Assembly (NCBI RefSeq): GCF_000014145.1
Contig: NC_008255.1
Coordinates: 3,240,001-3,304,000, forward strand
Direction of reading: 5' to 3'
Length of the DNA stretch: 64,000 bases
From: Cytophaga hutchinsonii ATCC 33406
GTDB lineage: Bacteria > Bacteroidota > Bacteroidia > Cytophagales > Cytophagaceae
The position numbers were made by a program, and so were the translations under genes. Numbering within the stretch: position 1 is the first letter of the stretch; each line of letters opens with the position of its first letter. Shown one piece after another: positions 56,223 to 64,000 of this stretch. The notes under the pieces were generated by a model. That model was not told where the DNA came from. It did no database searches and saw nothing but the letters and a program-made list of their open reading frames with translations.

Positions 56223-57488
56223 ATGAAAAAATATATTCCATTACTTCGCATGCACAGTACTAAGGGATTTGCCTTAGCAGATCAAGCTGTTGTTAGTGGA
56301 GGTAATTTTTTAACATCCATTCTATATACAAGATTATTAGGATTGGAATCATATGGTACATTTATATTATGCTGGATGATTGTTTTATTTATCTCTGGCT
56401 TACAGCAGGCTTTCATTTTAAGCCCTATGACAACGATATATGCTTACAAAACAATTCAGGATAAAATTAAGCTGTACTTGCATACCTTACTTTCTATGCA
56501 AATTATATTTAGCTTAGCTTGTTCAATATTTGTTCTGCTTGCATTGCAGCTTAATAAGTTATTTATACAGTCTACATATTTTAAAGACTTAACATTCATA
56601 TTACCTGCTTCCATATTTGCTTTTATAATGCATGATTTTTTCAGAAGATATTTTATGCTTATGGGAAAATCTTTCATCACCTTACTTTTAGACGTATTAT
56701 CTACTTTACTACTTTTATTTCTTTTGTATACAAACATCATCGTAGAGATAAAAGATGTATTTAAAATAATAGCATTCAGCTATGTAATTCCAGCGACAAT
56801 TGGGTATTTTTCATCTGGCATGAAAATTGGTTTTCCATTGATCAAATACAGCGTTAAAGCCCACTGGATTCAGGGAAAATGGCTAATGGCAACATCAGTG
56901 CTGCAATTATTCTCAGGAAATTATTTTATCATATTAGCAGCAGGAATTTTAGGTACAGCTGAAATCGGAATCATTCGCATTGCTCAAAATATAGTTGGTA
57001 TATTGAATGTTTTATTCATTGCAATGGAATCTTATATCCCAATATCTGCTTCCAAAATATTTCACAATTTAGGAATGGAAGCATTGATCCATTACTTAAA
57101 AAGAATGGCGTTACAAGGGGTCATAATAACTTCTTTTATCTGTATACTTTTAGCTTTATTCACGCAGGATTTAATAAAAATATTATATAGCAATGACTTT
57201 ATTCAGTACACACCTATTGTGCAAATTTATGCTTTATTCTATATACTCGTTTTTATTTCATTACCACTCAGATTCGCAATCAAAACCATTGAACAAAATC
57301 ACCACATATTAATTGGATATGCAATCAGCACACTATTCAGTTTATTAACAGCAAGATTTTTTATTGTTGAGTTTGGTATATACGGCGTTCTATCAGGAAT
57401 TATTATTACACAGTTATTGACACAACTTTATTATATATACGCACTTAAAAAATACAATCATGCACATCATTCACTTAGTGTTAGGTAA
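56223..57488 (+). CDS. Wzx-like oligosaccharide flippase
   Basis: A 421-residue membrane protein with about 12 helices, MATE/PST superfamily. The N-terminal half has ADQAVVSGGNFLTSILYTRLLG (about 20-41), the typical Wzx first-helix pattern; later helices have ASFL and GTAEIGIIRIAQNI. It would flip undecaprenyl-linked repeat units across the inner membrane. Its 3' end overlaps the glycosyltransferase gene by 29 bases. Confidence 0.88.
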   Translation: MKKYIPLLRMHSTKGFALADQAVVSGGNFLTSILYTRLLGLESYGTFILCWMIVLFISGLQQAFILSPMTTIYAYKTIQDKIKLYLHTLLSMQIIFSLACSIFVLLALQLNKLFIQSTYFKDLTFILPASIFAFIMHDFFRRYFMLMGKSFITLLLDVLSTLLLLFLLYTNIIVEIKDVFKIIAFSYVIPATIGYFSSGMKIGFPLIKYSVKAHWIQGKWLMATSVLQLFSGNYFIILAAGILGTAEIGIIRIAQNIVGILNVLFIAMESYIPISASKIFHNLGMEALIHYLKRMALQGVIITSFICILLALFTQDLIKILYSNDFIQYTPIVQIYALFYILVFISLPLRFAIKTIEQNHHILIGYAISTLFSLLTARFFIVEFGIYGVLSGIIITQLLTQLYYIYALKKYNHAHHSLSVR

Positions 57489-58572
57489 AGCAAATCCGGA
57501 TAGGATGAATGGAGTCAACAAGGTAGTTGACAATTTAGCTAAAGAACAAACCGTTCTTGGTTATCGAGTTAGTGTTTGGGGTATTACCCCGGATCCGAAG
57601 GATAAAACAACTGAAAGAACCTATGATCTAAATTTATTTCAGGCAAAGAGAAATAAATTGATTCTAGATGCAGAAATCAAAAAGGCTATCGAAGAATGTC
57701 CTAAAGACACCGTGTTTCACATACACGGTGGTTTTATTCCTGAATTTTATCATTTTACAAAACTACTGAATAAACATGGATTGGATTTCATACTAACCCC
57801 TCATGGAAATTATGCTGCAAATGCGCTTAGAAAAAATGGTTTATTGAAATGCATTTACTTCAATTTATTTGAAAAAAATATGCTTTCAACCTGCAAAGCT
57901 ATTCATTGTTTAGGTGAAAGAGAAAAGAATGACATTGACAAAGTACATGCATTATCAAAAAAACTGCTTATTCCTAACGGCCAACGCATGGAAGACATTC
58001 CTAAAATGCTTTCTAGAACAGAAAGTAGTATTCCTGTTTTTGGCTATTGCGGACGCATTACTCGTGATCAAAAAGGATTGGACTTGTTAATTGAAGGTTT
58101 TAAAAAATACAAAGATCAAAATGGAACAGGACAACTAAAATTGATAGGAAATGGAGAATATTTGAATGAATTAACTAAATATGTCAGAAAAAATAATTTA
58201 ATTGATGTTGTACTTTTTCTTGGTGTTCGTTATGGAGATGACAAATTTAATGAAATCGCTGCTATGGATGCATTTTATCATCCCTCACGCAACGAAGGAC
58301 TTCCCACAGCAGTACTAGAAGCTGCAGCAACGGGAATTCCATGTGTTGTAAGTTCTTTCACGAACATGGGAGAAACAATTGAAAAAAGCAATGCAGGTAT
58401 CTTTTTAAAAAAAAATACTCCAGATGAAATCTGTACCTCCATGTTTCAAATTGAATTATGGAAAAAAGAAAATAAAATCAGACTGATTGGTCAAAACGCC
58501 GTTAACATGATTAAGCTAAACTTTGACTGGAACACCATTGCTCAAAAACTTATTAAAGTTTATGAAGAATAA
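57460..58572 (+). CDS. GT4-family glycosyltransferase
   Basis: A 370-residue GT-B fold enzyme of family 4. The acceptor half opens with HIIHLVLGKANPDRMNGVNK; the donor half has YCGRITRDQKGLDLLIEGF (about 188-206) and the E-x7-E motif in NEGLPTAVLEAAATGIP (about 275-291). It would transfer a sugar from an NDP donor to the growing lipid-linked repeat unit. Only one GT lies in this window, so others must be encoded elsewhere for a repeat unit longer than two sugars. Confidence 0.9.
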   Translation: MHIIHLVLGKANPDRMNGVNKVVDNLAKEQTVLGYRVSVWGITPDPKDKTTERTYDLNLFQAKRNKLILDAEIKKAIEECPKDTVFHIHGGFIPEFYHFTKLLNKHGLDFILTPHGNYAANALRKNGLLKCIYFNLFEKNMLSTCKAIHCLGEREKNDIDKVHALSKKLLIPNGQRMEDIPKMLSRTESSIPVFGYCGRITRDQKGLDLLIEGFKKYKDQNGTGQLKLIGNGEYLNELTKYVRKNNLIDVVLFLGVRYGDDKFNEIAAMDAFYHPSRNEGLPTAVLEAAATGIPCVVSSFTNMGETIEKSNAGIFLKKNTPDEICTSMFQIELWKKENKIRLIGQNAVNMIKLNFDWNTIAQKLIKVYEE

Positions 58573-58581
58573 TTTTAGTAT

Positions 58582-60885
58582 ATGAATAATCTGCAACAAA
58601 TCATTCGGATTTTTCAGCCTGCATTTAAAGGCTTCCCTATTATTATTGGAATAATGGCAGTAATGATCTTTATCGCCAGCAGAATTGTTCGATACAGTAC
58701 GCCTATGTATGAGTGCACAGGCAGAATAAAATTAGAAGATCCAAACATTGATATATCAAATACCAATCTTTTTAAAACCTTTGATGTATTCAATAATCCA
58801 AGTAAAATAATGGCCGAAGTGGAGGTGGTTAAATCTCCGGAGATGCTTCGTGCTGCATTATCAAACATTCCATTTGACGTTTCTTATTATAGAGAAGGCA
58901 ATATCAGAACCTCCGAACTATTTTATGACAGTCCATTTGCAGTTAGATATACCATTTCCAATACAGACTTTTATGGTATTCATTTTAACATTCAGGTGAT
59001 TGATACTACAAAATTCAACCTTTCTTATATTTTAAATGAAAAACCGTATCATTCACTTCAATCTTTCAATAAGCCTATTCAACTTCCAGGAATTGATCTA
59101 TATATAAAACTCAACTCCGATATTTTAAAAAATAAGCCAGCCATTTCAATTTTTGATAAATACTTTTTTACGATCAATTCAATGGAACAACAGATGGAGC
59201 TATTAAGCACCTATGTTGATGTAAATGAATTAGACAAAGACATCCCAGTAATACGCATTATTTGTAAGCACCCAGTACCAGAAAAGGCAATGTTAATGAC
59301 CAATACATTGATGGAAACCTATATTGAAGAAGGAATAAAAATCAAAACCGGCGCTGCTAAAAAAACAGTAGACTTTATAGATCAACAATTGGTTGAGATT
59401 GCCGATAAACTTATTACCTCTGAAAATGAATTGGAAAATTATCGTTTAAAAAATAACATAACCAATACAAAACTTGAAGTTGAAACAGATCTGAAAAAAG
59501 TTGCCCAACTAAAAATTCAGCTAACAAACGTTGAAATGAATCTGGCTACACTGGATACAATCGATCAATACATCAATCAAGATAGTGAAGATTTTTTATC
59601 GAAAGCAGCAAATTATGAAGGATATGGAGGTTTATTGTATACGGAATTAATGAAACGTTTAAAAGAACTTCAAGCAGAACGAAAAGAATTATTATTAAAA
59701 TATACCCCTGAAAATGACAAAATAAAAGTCATTGATGCAAATATTGATGATGTAACCTCATATATCAAAACAAATATTCACAACACCAAAAATGGAATGC
59801 GCATTCAACGAGACAAAATACAGGCAGATATTTTGTTAGCAGAAATTCCTTTTGAAAGCATTCCAACCAAAGAAAAACAATTGATCATTTTAGAGCGGAA
59901 CTTTAAATTGAATCAAGAGATCTATAATTTCTTAACAGAAAAAAATACGGAAGCGAGTATTGCTGAAGGTGCAACATTTTCTTTCCATAGAATCATTCAA
60001 CGAGCTACGTTACCGTCTAAACCCGTTTCACCGAAAAAGACATTTACATTATTGGTATTTGGTTTTTTGGGATTAATAATCGGTTTGGCCATCGTTTATA
60101 TTTATGAGGCAATCAGCTCACGAATTAAATACAAAGATGAGTTAGAGAAAAATTCAACTTGCCCGGTTATTGCAGACATACGACATGAAAATTACAAGAA
60201 CTCTGCCAAACAAGATTTTCTTGCTTTGGCTACTAGACTATTAATTACAAATAATAACTCGCTGCTTATATCTTTAACTTCCAGTATAGATAAAGAAGGA
60301 AAAACATTCATTGCACAAGGATTGGCTCATGCATTTTCCGATATGAAAGTTCCTGTCCTTTTAATTGGAAGTAACCTAAGAAACAAGTCTATCGGAGAAT
60401 TCTATAATTTATCGAATAAGAAAGGATTTTCTGAATACATTATTGAAGACTCCTCAATGAATGAATGCATATACAATCAAAACAAATCTGATTTGTATGT
60501 AATGCCTGAAGGAGATAGTAATCTTATCCCTGAAGCAATATTCACAAATACGTTATTAAGTGAAAAAATAAACCTATTAAAGAACAATTTCAAAGTCATT
60601 ATTCTTGACACTCCTTCCTTTGATACATCTATTGATGCACTTCCCATCATGCGTGTTAGTGATATAAACTTGTATTTATTCAGAGCGAACTTTACAAAGA
60701 CCAAACAACTTATTGAGCCAGATCTACTAAAAGAAGAATATGCCCTTGATTCCATCCGTTTAATATTAAATGATGTAGAAGGCTTTTCGAAAATGAAAAA
60801 GGATCGAGGAATAAGAAGAACAATTAAAATGGCCAGCATAAAAGCTATATTATTCATTCGTAAAAAATTCAGTAAGAATAAATAA
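58582..60885 (+). CDS. Wzc-like chain-length protein with degenerate kinase motif
   Basis: A 767-residue polysaccharide co-polymerase. Two membrane helices (about 17-35 and 486-510) bracket a periplasmic Wzz-type domain with a coiled coil (about 255-420). The cytoplasmic C-terminal half (about 535-767) is BY-kinase-like. Walker A is weak but passable (SIDKEGKT, 568-575) and Walker B is intact (VIILDTP, Asp676). The Walker A' motif reads LLIGSNLR at 593-600: Gly596 and Asn598 replace both Asp. The tail has no Tyr cluster. It is therefore probably not an active tyrosine kinase but may still bind nucleotide and assemble with the Wza-like protein. Confidence 0.9.
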   Translation: MNNLQQIIRIFQPAFKGFPIIIGIMAVMIFIASRIVRYSTPMYECTGRIKLEDPNIDISNTNLFKTFDVFNNPSKIMAEVEVVKSPEMLRAALSNIPFDVSYYREGNIRTSELFYDSPFAVRYTISNTDFYGIHFNIQVIDTTKFNLSYILNEKPYHSLQSFNKPIQLPGIDLYIKLNSDILKNKPAISIFDKYFFTINSMEQQMELLSTYVDVNELDKDIPVIRIICKHPVPEKAMLMTNTLMETYIEEGIKIKTGAAKKTVDFIDQQLVEIADKLITSENELENYRLKNNITNTKLEVETDLKKVAQLKIQLTNVEMNLATLDTIDQYINQDSEDFLSKAANYEGYGGLLYTELMKRLKELQAERKELLLKYTPENDKIKVIDANIDDVTSYIKTNIHNTKNGMRIQRDKIQADILLAEIPFESIPTKEKQLIILERNFKLNQEIYNFLTEKNTEASIAEGATFSFHRIIQRATLPSKPVSPKKTFTLLVFGFLGLIIGLAIVYIYEAISSRIKYKDELEKNSTCPVIADIRHENYKNSAKQDFLALATRLLITNNNSLLISLTSSIDKEGKTFIAQGLAHAFSDMKVPVLLIGSNLRNKSIGEFYNLSNKKGFSEYIIEDSSMNECIYNQNKSDLYVMPEGDSNLIPEAIFTNTLLSEKINLLKNNFKVIILDTPSFDTSIDALPIMRVSDINLYLFRANFTKTKQLIEPDLLKEEYALDSIRLILNDVEGFSKMKKDRGIRRTIKMASIKAILFIRKKFSKNK

Positions 60886-60886
60886 A

Positions 60887-62194
60887 ATGACGCTTAAAAA
60901 TCAGTCTCCTTTATTGACCTTAAATGCTTCCAGGAAAATATTTCCCTGGTTGATATTTATATTGTTTATGAGATTGGTTGGTTTCTCTACCATCAGCGAC
61001 AGTGCAGCCATAGCCAAAGTGCTTAAAACAGGAATTGGGTTGATAATGACAACCATCACGATATTCATTTTTTATAGACTCGTAAAAAAAGGGTTTATAC
61101 CATCCTTTAGATATCAGCATGTATTAACAATTCTATTTTATTGCCTTTATCTTTCTTTAGGTCTTATTTCGCTTGTATGGACTTCAGATGTTGCCGTATC
61201 CGCACTACAAATTACGCGAGACATTGAAATGCTGGTTTTTTCTTTTTTCTTTATTTATATCATTGTAATGTTAAATCATTACTATCCTGAAGATTTCATT
61301 AGGATTAGCGCCATTATGGGGCCGGCGATTGTATTGAATCTTAGCATCTTTTTAATCGGAAACATTGTAGCTCCGGATATTTTTATCCGAAAAACACATG
61401 GTGGCGAAGTAAGCAGATTGGGGGGACAGATGATGAATCCGAATGAGCTTGGCATGTTGTGCGGTGTAGCTATTGCCTGTTGTTTTGCTGAATTAAAACA
61501 AAAAGCCAATCTGATCTGGAATACAATCATGATATTGATTGCATTGTATGCCTTATTCATAACAGGATCCAGGTCTTCCATGATTGGTTTCTTTTTAGTT
61601 GCCATGTATTATGTGATCATTTCAAAAAGTTATACATTGAAAGCAACAGTAGTTGCTGTTGGCATTCTAATCATGCCAATTGTTGTAAATGTAATTTTTT
61701 TAAAGGAAGGTGCTAAAACATCCGGTACTTCAGGCGCGGAAGAAGTGCTATCCATGACTGGAAGATTACCGTTTTGGCAGGCTCTACTTTCAGAAGGATT
61801 ACCACGTGAACCATTGCTAGGGTTTGGATTTATGCGCATCAATTACACCACATATTTTCAGGGTGCCCACACCTACCCTGCTGCGATGACGCACAATACA
61901 TTTATTCAGGTACTGATGAATTTGGGGCTCATTGGCTTTTTTATTGTATTGATTCAAATGGTTTTTATGGTACGTACAATCATAAAAGTTGAAGACAAAG
62001 CACAAAAAGAATTGATCTTTACATTACTGATGCCCATACTTATTAATTCTTTCACTGAATTTGGAATATGGGGAGAGGTTAATTACTCCATTCTTTTTTA
62101 TCAAATCCTTATTCTAACTATGGTAGTTAGATACAAAAACCGATTCAGCATTTTAGAAAAAATTATTCAAAAAAAGAAGTTAGGAATAGGTTAA
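60887..62194 (+). CDS. Wzy/O-antigen ligase-family polymerase
   Basis: A 435-residue membrane protein with 10-12 helices and the Wzy_C/O-antigen ligase pattern: GSRSSMIGFFLV (about 226-237) before a large periplasmic loop and THNTFIQVLMNLGLIGFF (about 335-352) after it. It would polymerise flipped repeat units in the periplasm. Starts one base after the Wzc-like stop. Its stop codon lies inside the terminator stem, so the operon ends here. Confidence 0.88.
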   Translation: MTLKNQSPLLTLNASRKIFPWLIFILFMRLVGFSTISDSAAIAKVLKTGIGLIMTTITIFIFYRLVKKGFIPSFRYQHVLTILFYCLYLSLGLISLVWTSDVAVSALQITRDIEMLVFSFFFIYIIVMLNHYYPEDFIRISAIMGPAIVLNLSIFLIGNIVAPDIFIRKTHGGEVSRLGGQMMNPNELGMLCGVAIACCFAELKQKANLIWNTIMILIALYALFITGSRSSMIGFFLVAMYYVIISKSYTLKATVVAVGILIMPIVVNVIFLKEGAKTSGTSGAEEVLSMTGRLPFWQALLSEGLPREPLLGFGFMRINYTTYFQGAHTYPAAMTHNTFIQVLMNLGLIGFFIVLIQMVFMVRTIIKVEDKAQKELIFTLLMPILINSFTEFGIWGEVNYSILFYQILILTMVVRYKNRFSILEKIIQKKKLGIG

Positions 62195-62231
62195 AGGAAT
62201 TCTTATGGATTCCTTTAACCTTATTTATTTT
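62189..62231 (+). terminator. Rho-independent terminator of the exopolysaccharide operon
   Basis: Perfect 12-bp stem (62189-62200 with 62209-62220) with an 8-base loop and a T-rich tail. It includes the wzy stop codon. Confidence 0.85.
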
Positions 62232-62734
62232 AATAACAATAACGTTATAAAGCCTATTGTTGTAAGAGCAAATAATAATGCCATCCTTTTAATATCTTTG
62301 CTTCTCTTTAATTTCTGAATCCGTATTTCTTCCTTAAGTTTTAGCAAGTCTGCAACTTTTTTGATTGAAGACAGAATCTGATAAAATGCATTGTCATTTT
62401 TAATTACAAAATCAAAGGCACCCTTTTTTAATATTTCAATAGCAGTTTTAATATCGTCTTTTGAAGTAAGTATAATTACCGGGATCATTAAATCAATTGT
62501 ATTTAATTTTTCAATTAATTCTACAGCAGTTTTCAATTCTCCCTGTAAACTTAGATTGTAATCGGATATAATAATGTGCGGTTTTTTACCTTCTTCAATA
62601 TTTTTGATCATGTCTTCTCCAGAAGAAAAAACATTAATACAAAAATCTGTTTTCGTCATTAATTCATTTGACAATATCAAGCTATAGATCTCATTGTCCT
62701 CGACAACATAAATCGTAATATCTGAATCATTCAT
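62225..62734 (-). CDS. Membrane-tethered stand-alone receiver protein (second copy)
   Basis: A 169-residue protein from the ATG at 62734 (another in-frame ATG is at 62749), overlapping the upstream transferase gene. The receiver (about 4-125) has VVEDN, acceptor Asp58 in IIISDYNLS and the FVIKND motif. As in the copy at 54993, the output domain is replaced by a charged helix (LKEEIRIQKLKRSK) and one C-terminal membrane helix (about 149-167). Both copies flank the same polysaccharide operon and share the same unusual design. Confidence 0.85.
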   Translation of the reverse strand: MNDSDITIYVVEDNEIYSLILSNELMTKTDFCINVFSSGEDMIKNIEEGKKPHIIISDYNLSLQGELKTAVELIEKLNTIDLMIPVIILTSKDDIKTAIEILKKGAFDFVIKNDNAFYQILSSIKKVADLLKLKEEIRIQKLKRSKDIKRMALLFALTTIGFITLLLLK

Positions 62735-63875
62735 ATTTTTTCTTCTCATTTAAATATTTTAACAAAAGCTGATTGTCTGCACTCCCTTTCTTATACTCAT
62801 TGTATAGTATATGAACAGTGGTTCTTATTTTAAATAATCGTTTAATAGAAATAATTTCGATTAAAAATATTGCTGATACAATTAGTAGTAAAATTGCCAG
62901 TGGTATATCTACATTTCTCAATAAATAAGCTTCAACAATCAATACGATATTTGCAAAACATAAAATCAAAGAAGCTTTCTTATGGTTAAACCCGGTTTTT
63001 AAAAGCAAATGATGAATGTGAGAACGATCAGCAGAGAAAGGCGATTTACCTTTCAGAATACGAAATAGAAACACTCTGGCAGTATCAATAACAGGCACTA
63101 AAACAATTGAGAATACGAGAAGTATAAAGGTATTTGAATGGGTATGCGCATAAGAAAGATTAAATACTTTGATAGCAAATACAATCATGAGGTAACCTAA
63201 TACCAATGAACCGGTATCACCCATAAAGATTCTGGCTGGATTGAAATTGTATTTTAAAAAAGCCAGTAAGGCTGCAGCAAAAGAGAATGACAAAACTGCA
63301 AAGCCAGTATTTCCAAAATATAGGAATAAGAAACCAAACATGCTTGCATTTATAAATCCCAATCCACCAGCCAAGCCATCAATACCATCAATTAAATTAA
63401 ATGCATTTGTTACACCTGCAATTAAAAATATGGTAACCCCGTATTCAATGATCATCATCGTTTCTACACTGAATTGAAAAATAGATGGTAAGTGAATTAC
63501 CAGTCCGGCCTGAATAGCCAATACACCTCCTATACATTGAATTCCCAAACGGAATACTGCTGAAAGACCTTTTATGTCATCTACGATACCCGTTACAAGC
63601 AACATTGAAATTGCAACAGAAATACCTATAGACTCACGAACAGAAAGTAAATCAATCCATATAAATCCTGATACAATTAGACCTGCAAAGATTCCTACTC
63701 CTCCCATCGTTGGTATTGGCTCTTTATGCTGTTTCCTGAAATCTGGTTTATCAAGAAGATTATTCTTTTTAGATTGTTTGATAACAATCGGTATAGCTAT
63801 AAATGCTGAAGCAAATGACAATATGTATGCTAACAACAAATCTGCGTACTGAAATAGAATATTTTCCATAGTCAT
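62727..63875 (-). CDS. WecA/MraY-type undecaprenyl-phosphate sugar-1-phosphate transferase
   Basis: A 382-residue polytopic enzyme (about 10-11 helices) that starts lipid-linked repeat unit synthesis by moving GlcNAc-1-P or a related sugar phosphate to undecaprenyl phosphate. Motifs: VTGIVDDIKGL (about 96-106), NAFNLIDGIDGLAGGLG (about 157-173), FNPARIFMGDTGSLVLG (about 212-228) and SHIHHLLLK (about 286-294), all catalytic or metal sites. The ATG at 63875 lies 5 bases after the stop of a preceding gene; Met3 at 63869 is an alternative. It supplies the substrate for the operon on the opposite strand. Confidence 0.93.
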   Translation of the reverse strand: MTMENILFQYADLLLAYILSFASAFIAIPIVIKQSKKNNLLDKPDFRKQHKEPIPTMGGVGIFAGLIVSGFIWIDLLSVRESIGISVAISMLLVTGIVDDIKGLSAVFRLGIQCIGGVLAIQAGLVIHLPSIFQFSVETMMIIEYGVTIFLIAGVTNAFNLIDGIDGLAGGLGFINASMFGFLFLYFGNTGFAVLSFSFAAALLAFLKYNFNPARIFMGDTGSLVLGYLMIVFAIKVFNLSYAHTHSNTFILLVFSIVLVPVIDTARVFLFRILKGKSPFSADRSHIHHLLLKTGFNHKKASLILCFANIVLIVEAYLLRNVDIPLAILLLIVSAIFLIEIISIKRLFKIRTTVHILYNEYKKGSADNQLLLKYLNEKKKYE

Positions 63876-63880
63876 ACTAT

Positions 63881-64000
63881 TTATTCAAAAAACATTTTAG
63901 TATTATTTAAATGTGCTGCTCCACTTTTAAGTAGGTACTTTTCATTAACTACTTTAACACTTGAGTGAATAGATTTTTTAACATATCTATAATCAAATCC
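63881..64000 (-). CDS. C-terminal end of a gene cut by the window edge
   Basis: An open frame of 39 codons runs in from the right window edge and stops at 63881-63883, 5 bases before the WecA-type start. The visible residues (GFDYRYVKKSIHS to NTKMFFE) match no family I know. The tight spacing shows that it belongs to the same operon as the transferase and second receiver. Confidence 0.55.
   Translation of the reverse strand, partial: GFDYRYVKKSIHSSVKVVNEKYLLKSGAAHLNNTKMFFE

Overview
The window reads as chromosome of a Bacteroidota bacterium, most likely a gliding, cellulose-degrading member of the Cytophagales close to Cytophaga hutchinsonii. This is an inference from several signs: three large secreted proteins with type IX secretion (T9SS) C-terminal sorting domains, a GH8 glucanase fused to Ig-like repeats, a GldM-like protein, many Bacteroidota-only families (DUF4905, DUF2911, TIGR02757) and TTTG / TAnnTTTG-like promoter elements. 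I see no rRNA, tRNA, CRISPR array, integrase, transposase or replication origin.

Layout. 0-6.3 kb, mostly minus strand: Ku with a DUF72 protein, a secreted protein of unknown role, a TIGR02757 protein, a triple-LysM wall protein and a DUF4905 protein. 6.3-10.6 kb, plus: NfeD-type membrane protease and KdsB (LPS Kdo activation), then small lipoproteins, a small membrane protein and a DUF3052-like protein. 10.8-20.5 kb: polysaccharide-oriented secretome (915-aa T9SS protein, GH8 glucanase with five 285-bp repeats), a GldM paralogue, a SUI1 protein and an unlisted 42-aa lipoprotein. 20.5-33.5 kb: PEP carboxylase, three small overlapping genes, a complete RND efflux operon (adaptor, pump, outer-membrane channel) with a convergent TetR gene, FabF and DUF2798. 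33.8-40.3 kb: PIG-L deacetylase, a 40-aa membrane peptide and an SSS symporter packed as one operon, then a dihaem cytochrome c and a DUF2911 protein.

40.5-50.4 kb, minus: a 1243-aa repeat adhesin with T9SS tail, then a compact group of signal-less periplasmic-binding-fold protein, phage tail-collar protein, sulfotransferase and Asp/Asn hydroxylase, then a membrane protein, a Crp/Fnr regulator and a luciferase-like monooxygenase.

50.7-64 kb: a regulated exopolysaccharide locus. A soluble GAF/PAS histidine kinase and a sigma54 activator stand upstream of a good -24/-12 promoter. That promoter drives a membrane-tethered lone receiver, Wza-like export lipoprotein, Wzx flippase, GT4 glycosyltransferase, Wzc-like protein and Wzy polymerase. 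On the opposite strand a second membrane-tethered receiver follows a WecA/MraY-type initiating transferase, preceded by a gene cut by the window edge.

The best candidates for undescribed biology are (1) the sigma54 / membrane-anchored-receiver control of the exopolysaccharide locus, with a Wzc whose kinase Walker A' motif is lost, and (2) the collar / hydroxylase / sulfotransferase / binding-protein cluster at 44.3-48.0 kb. Function statements rest on reading family motifs by eye; no database search was run.
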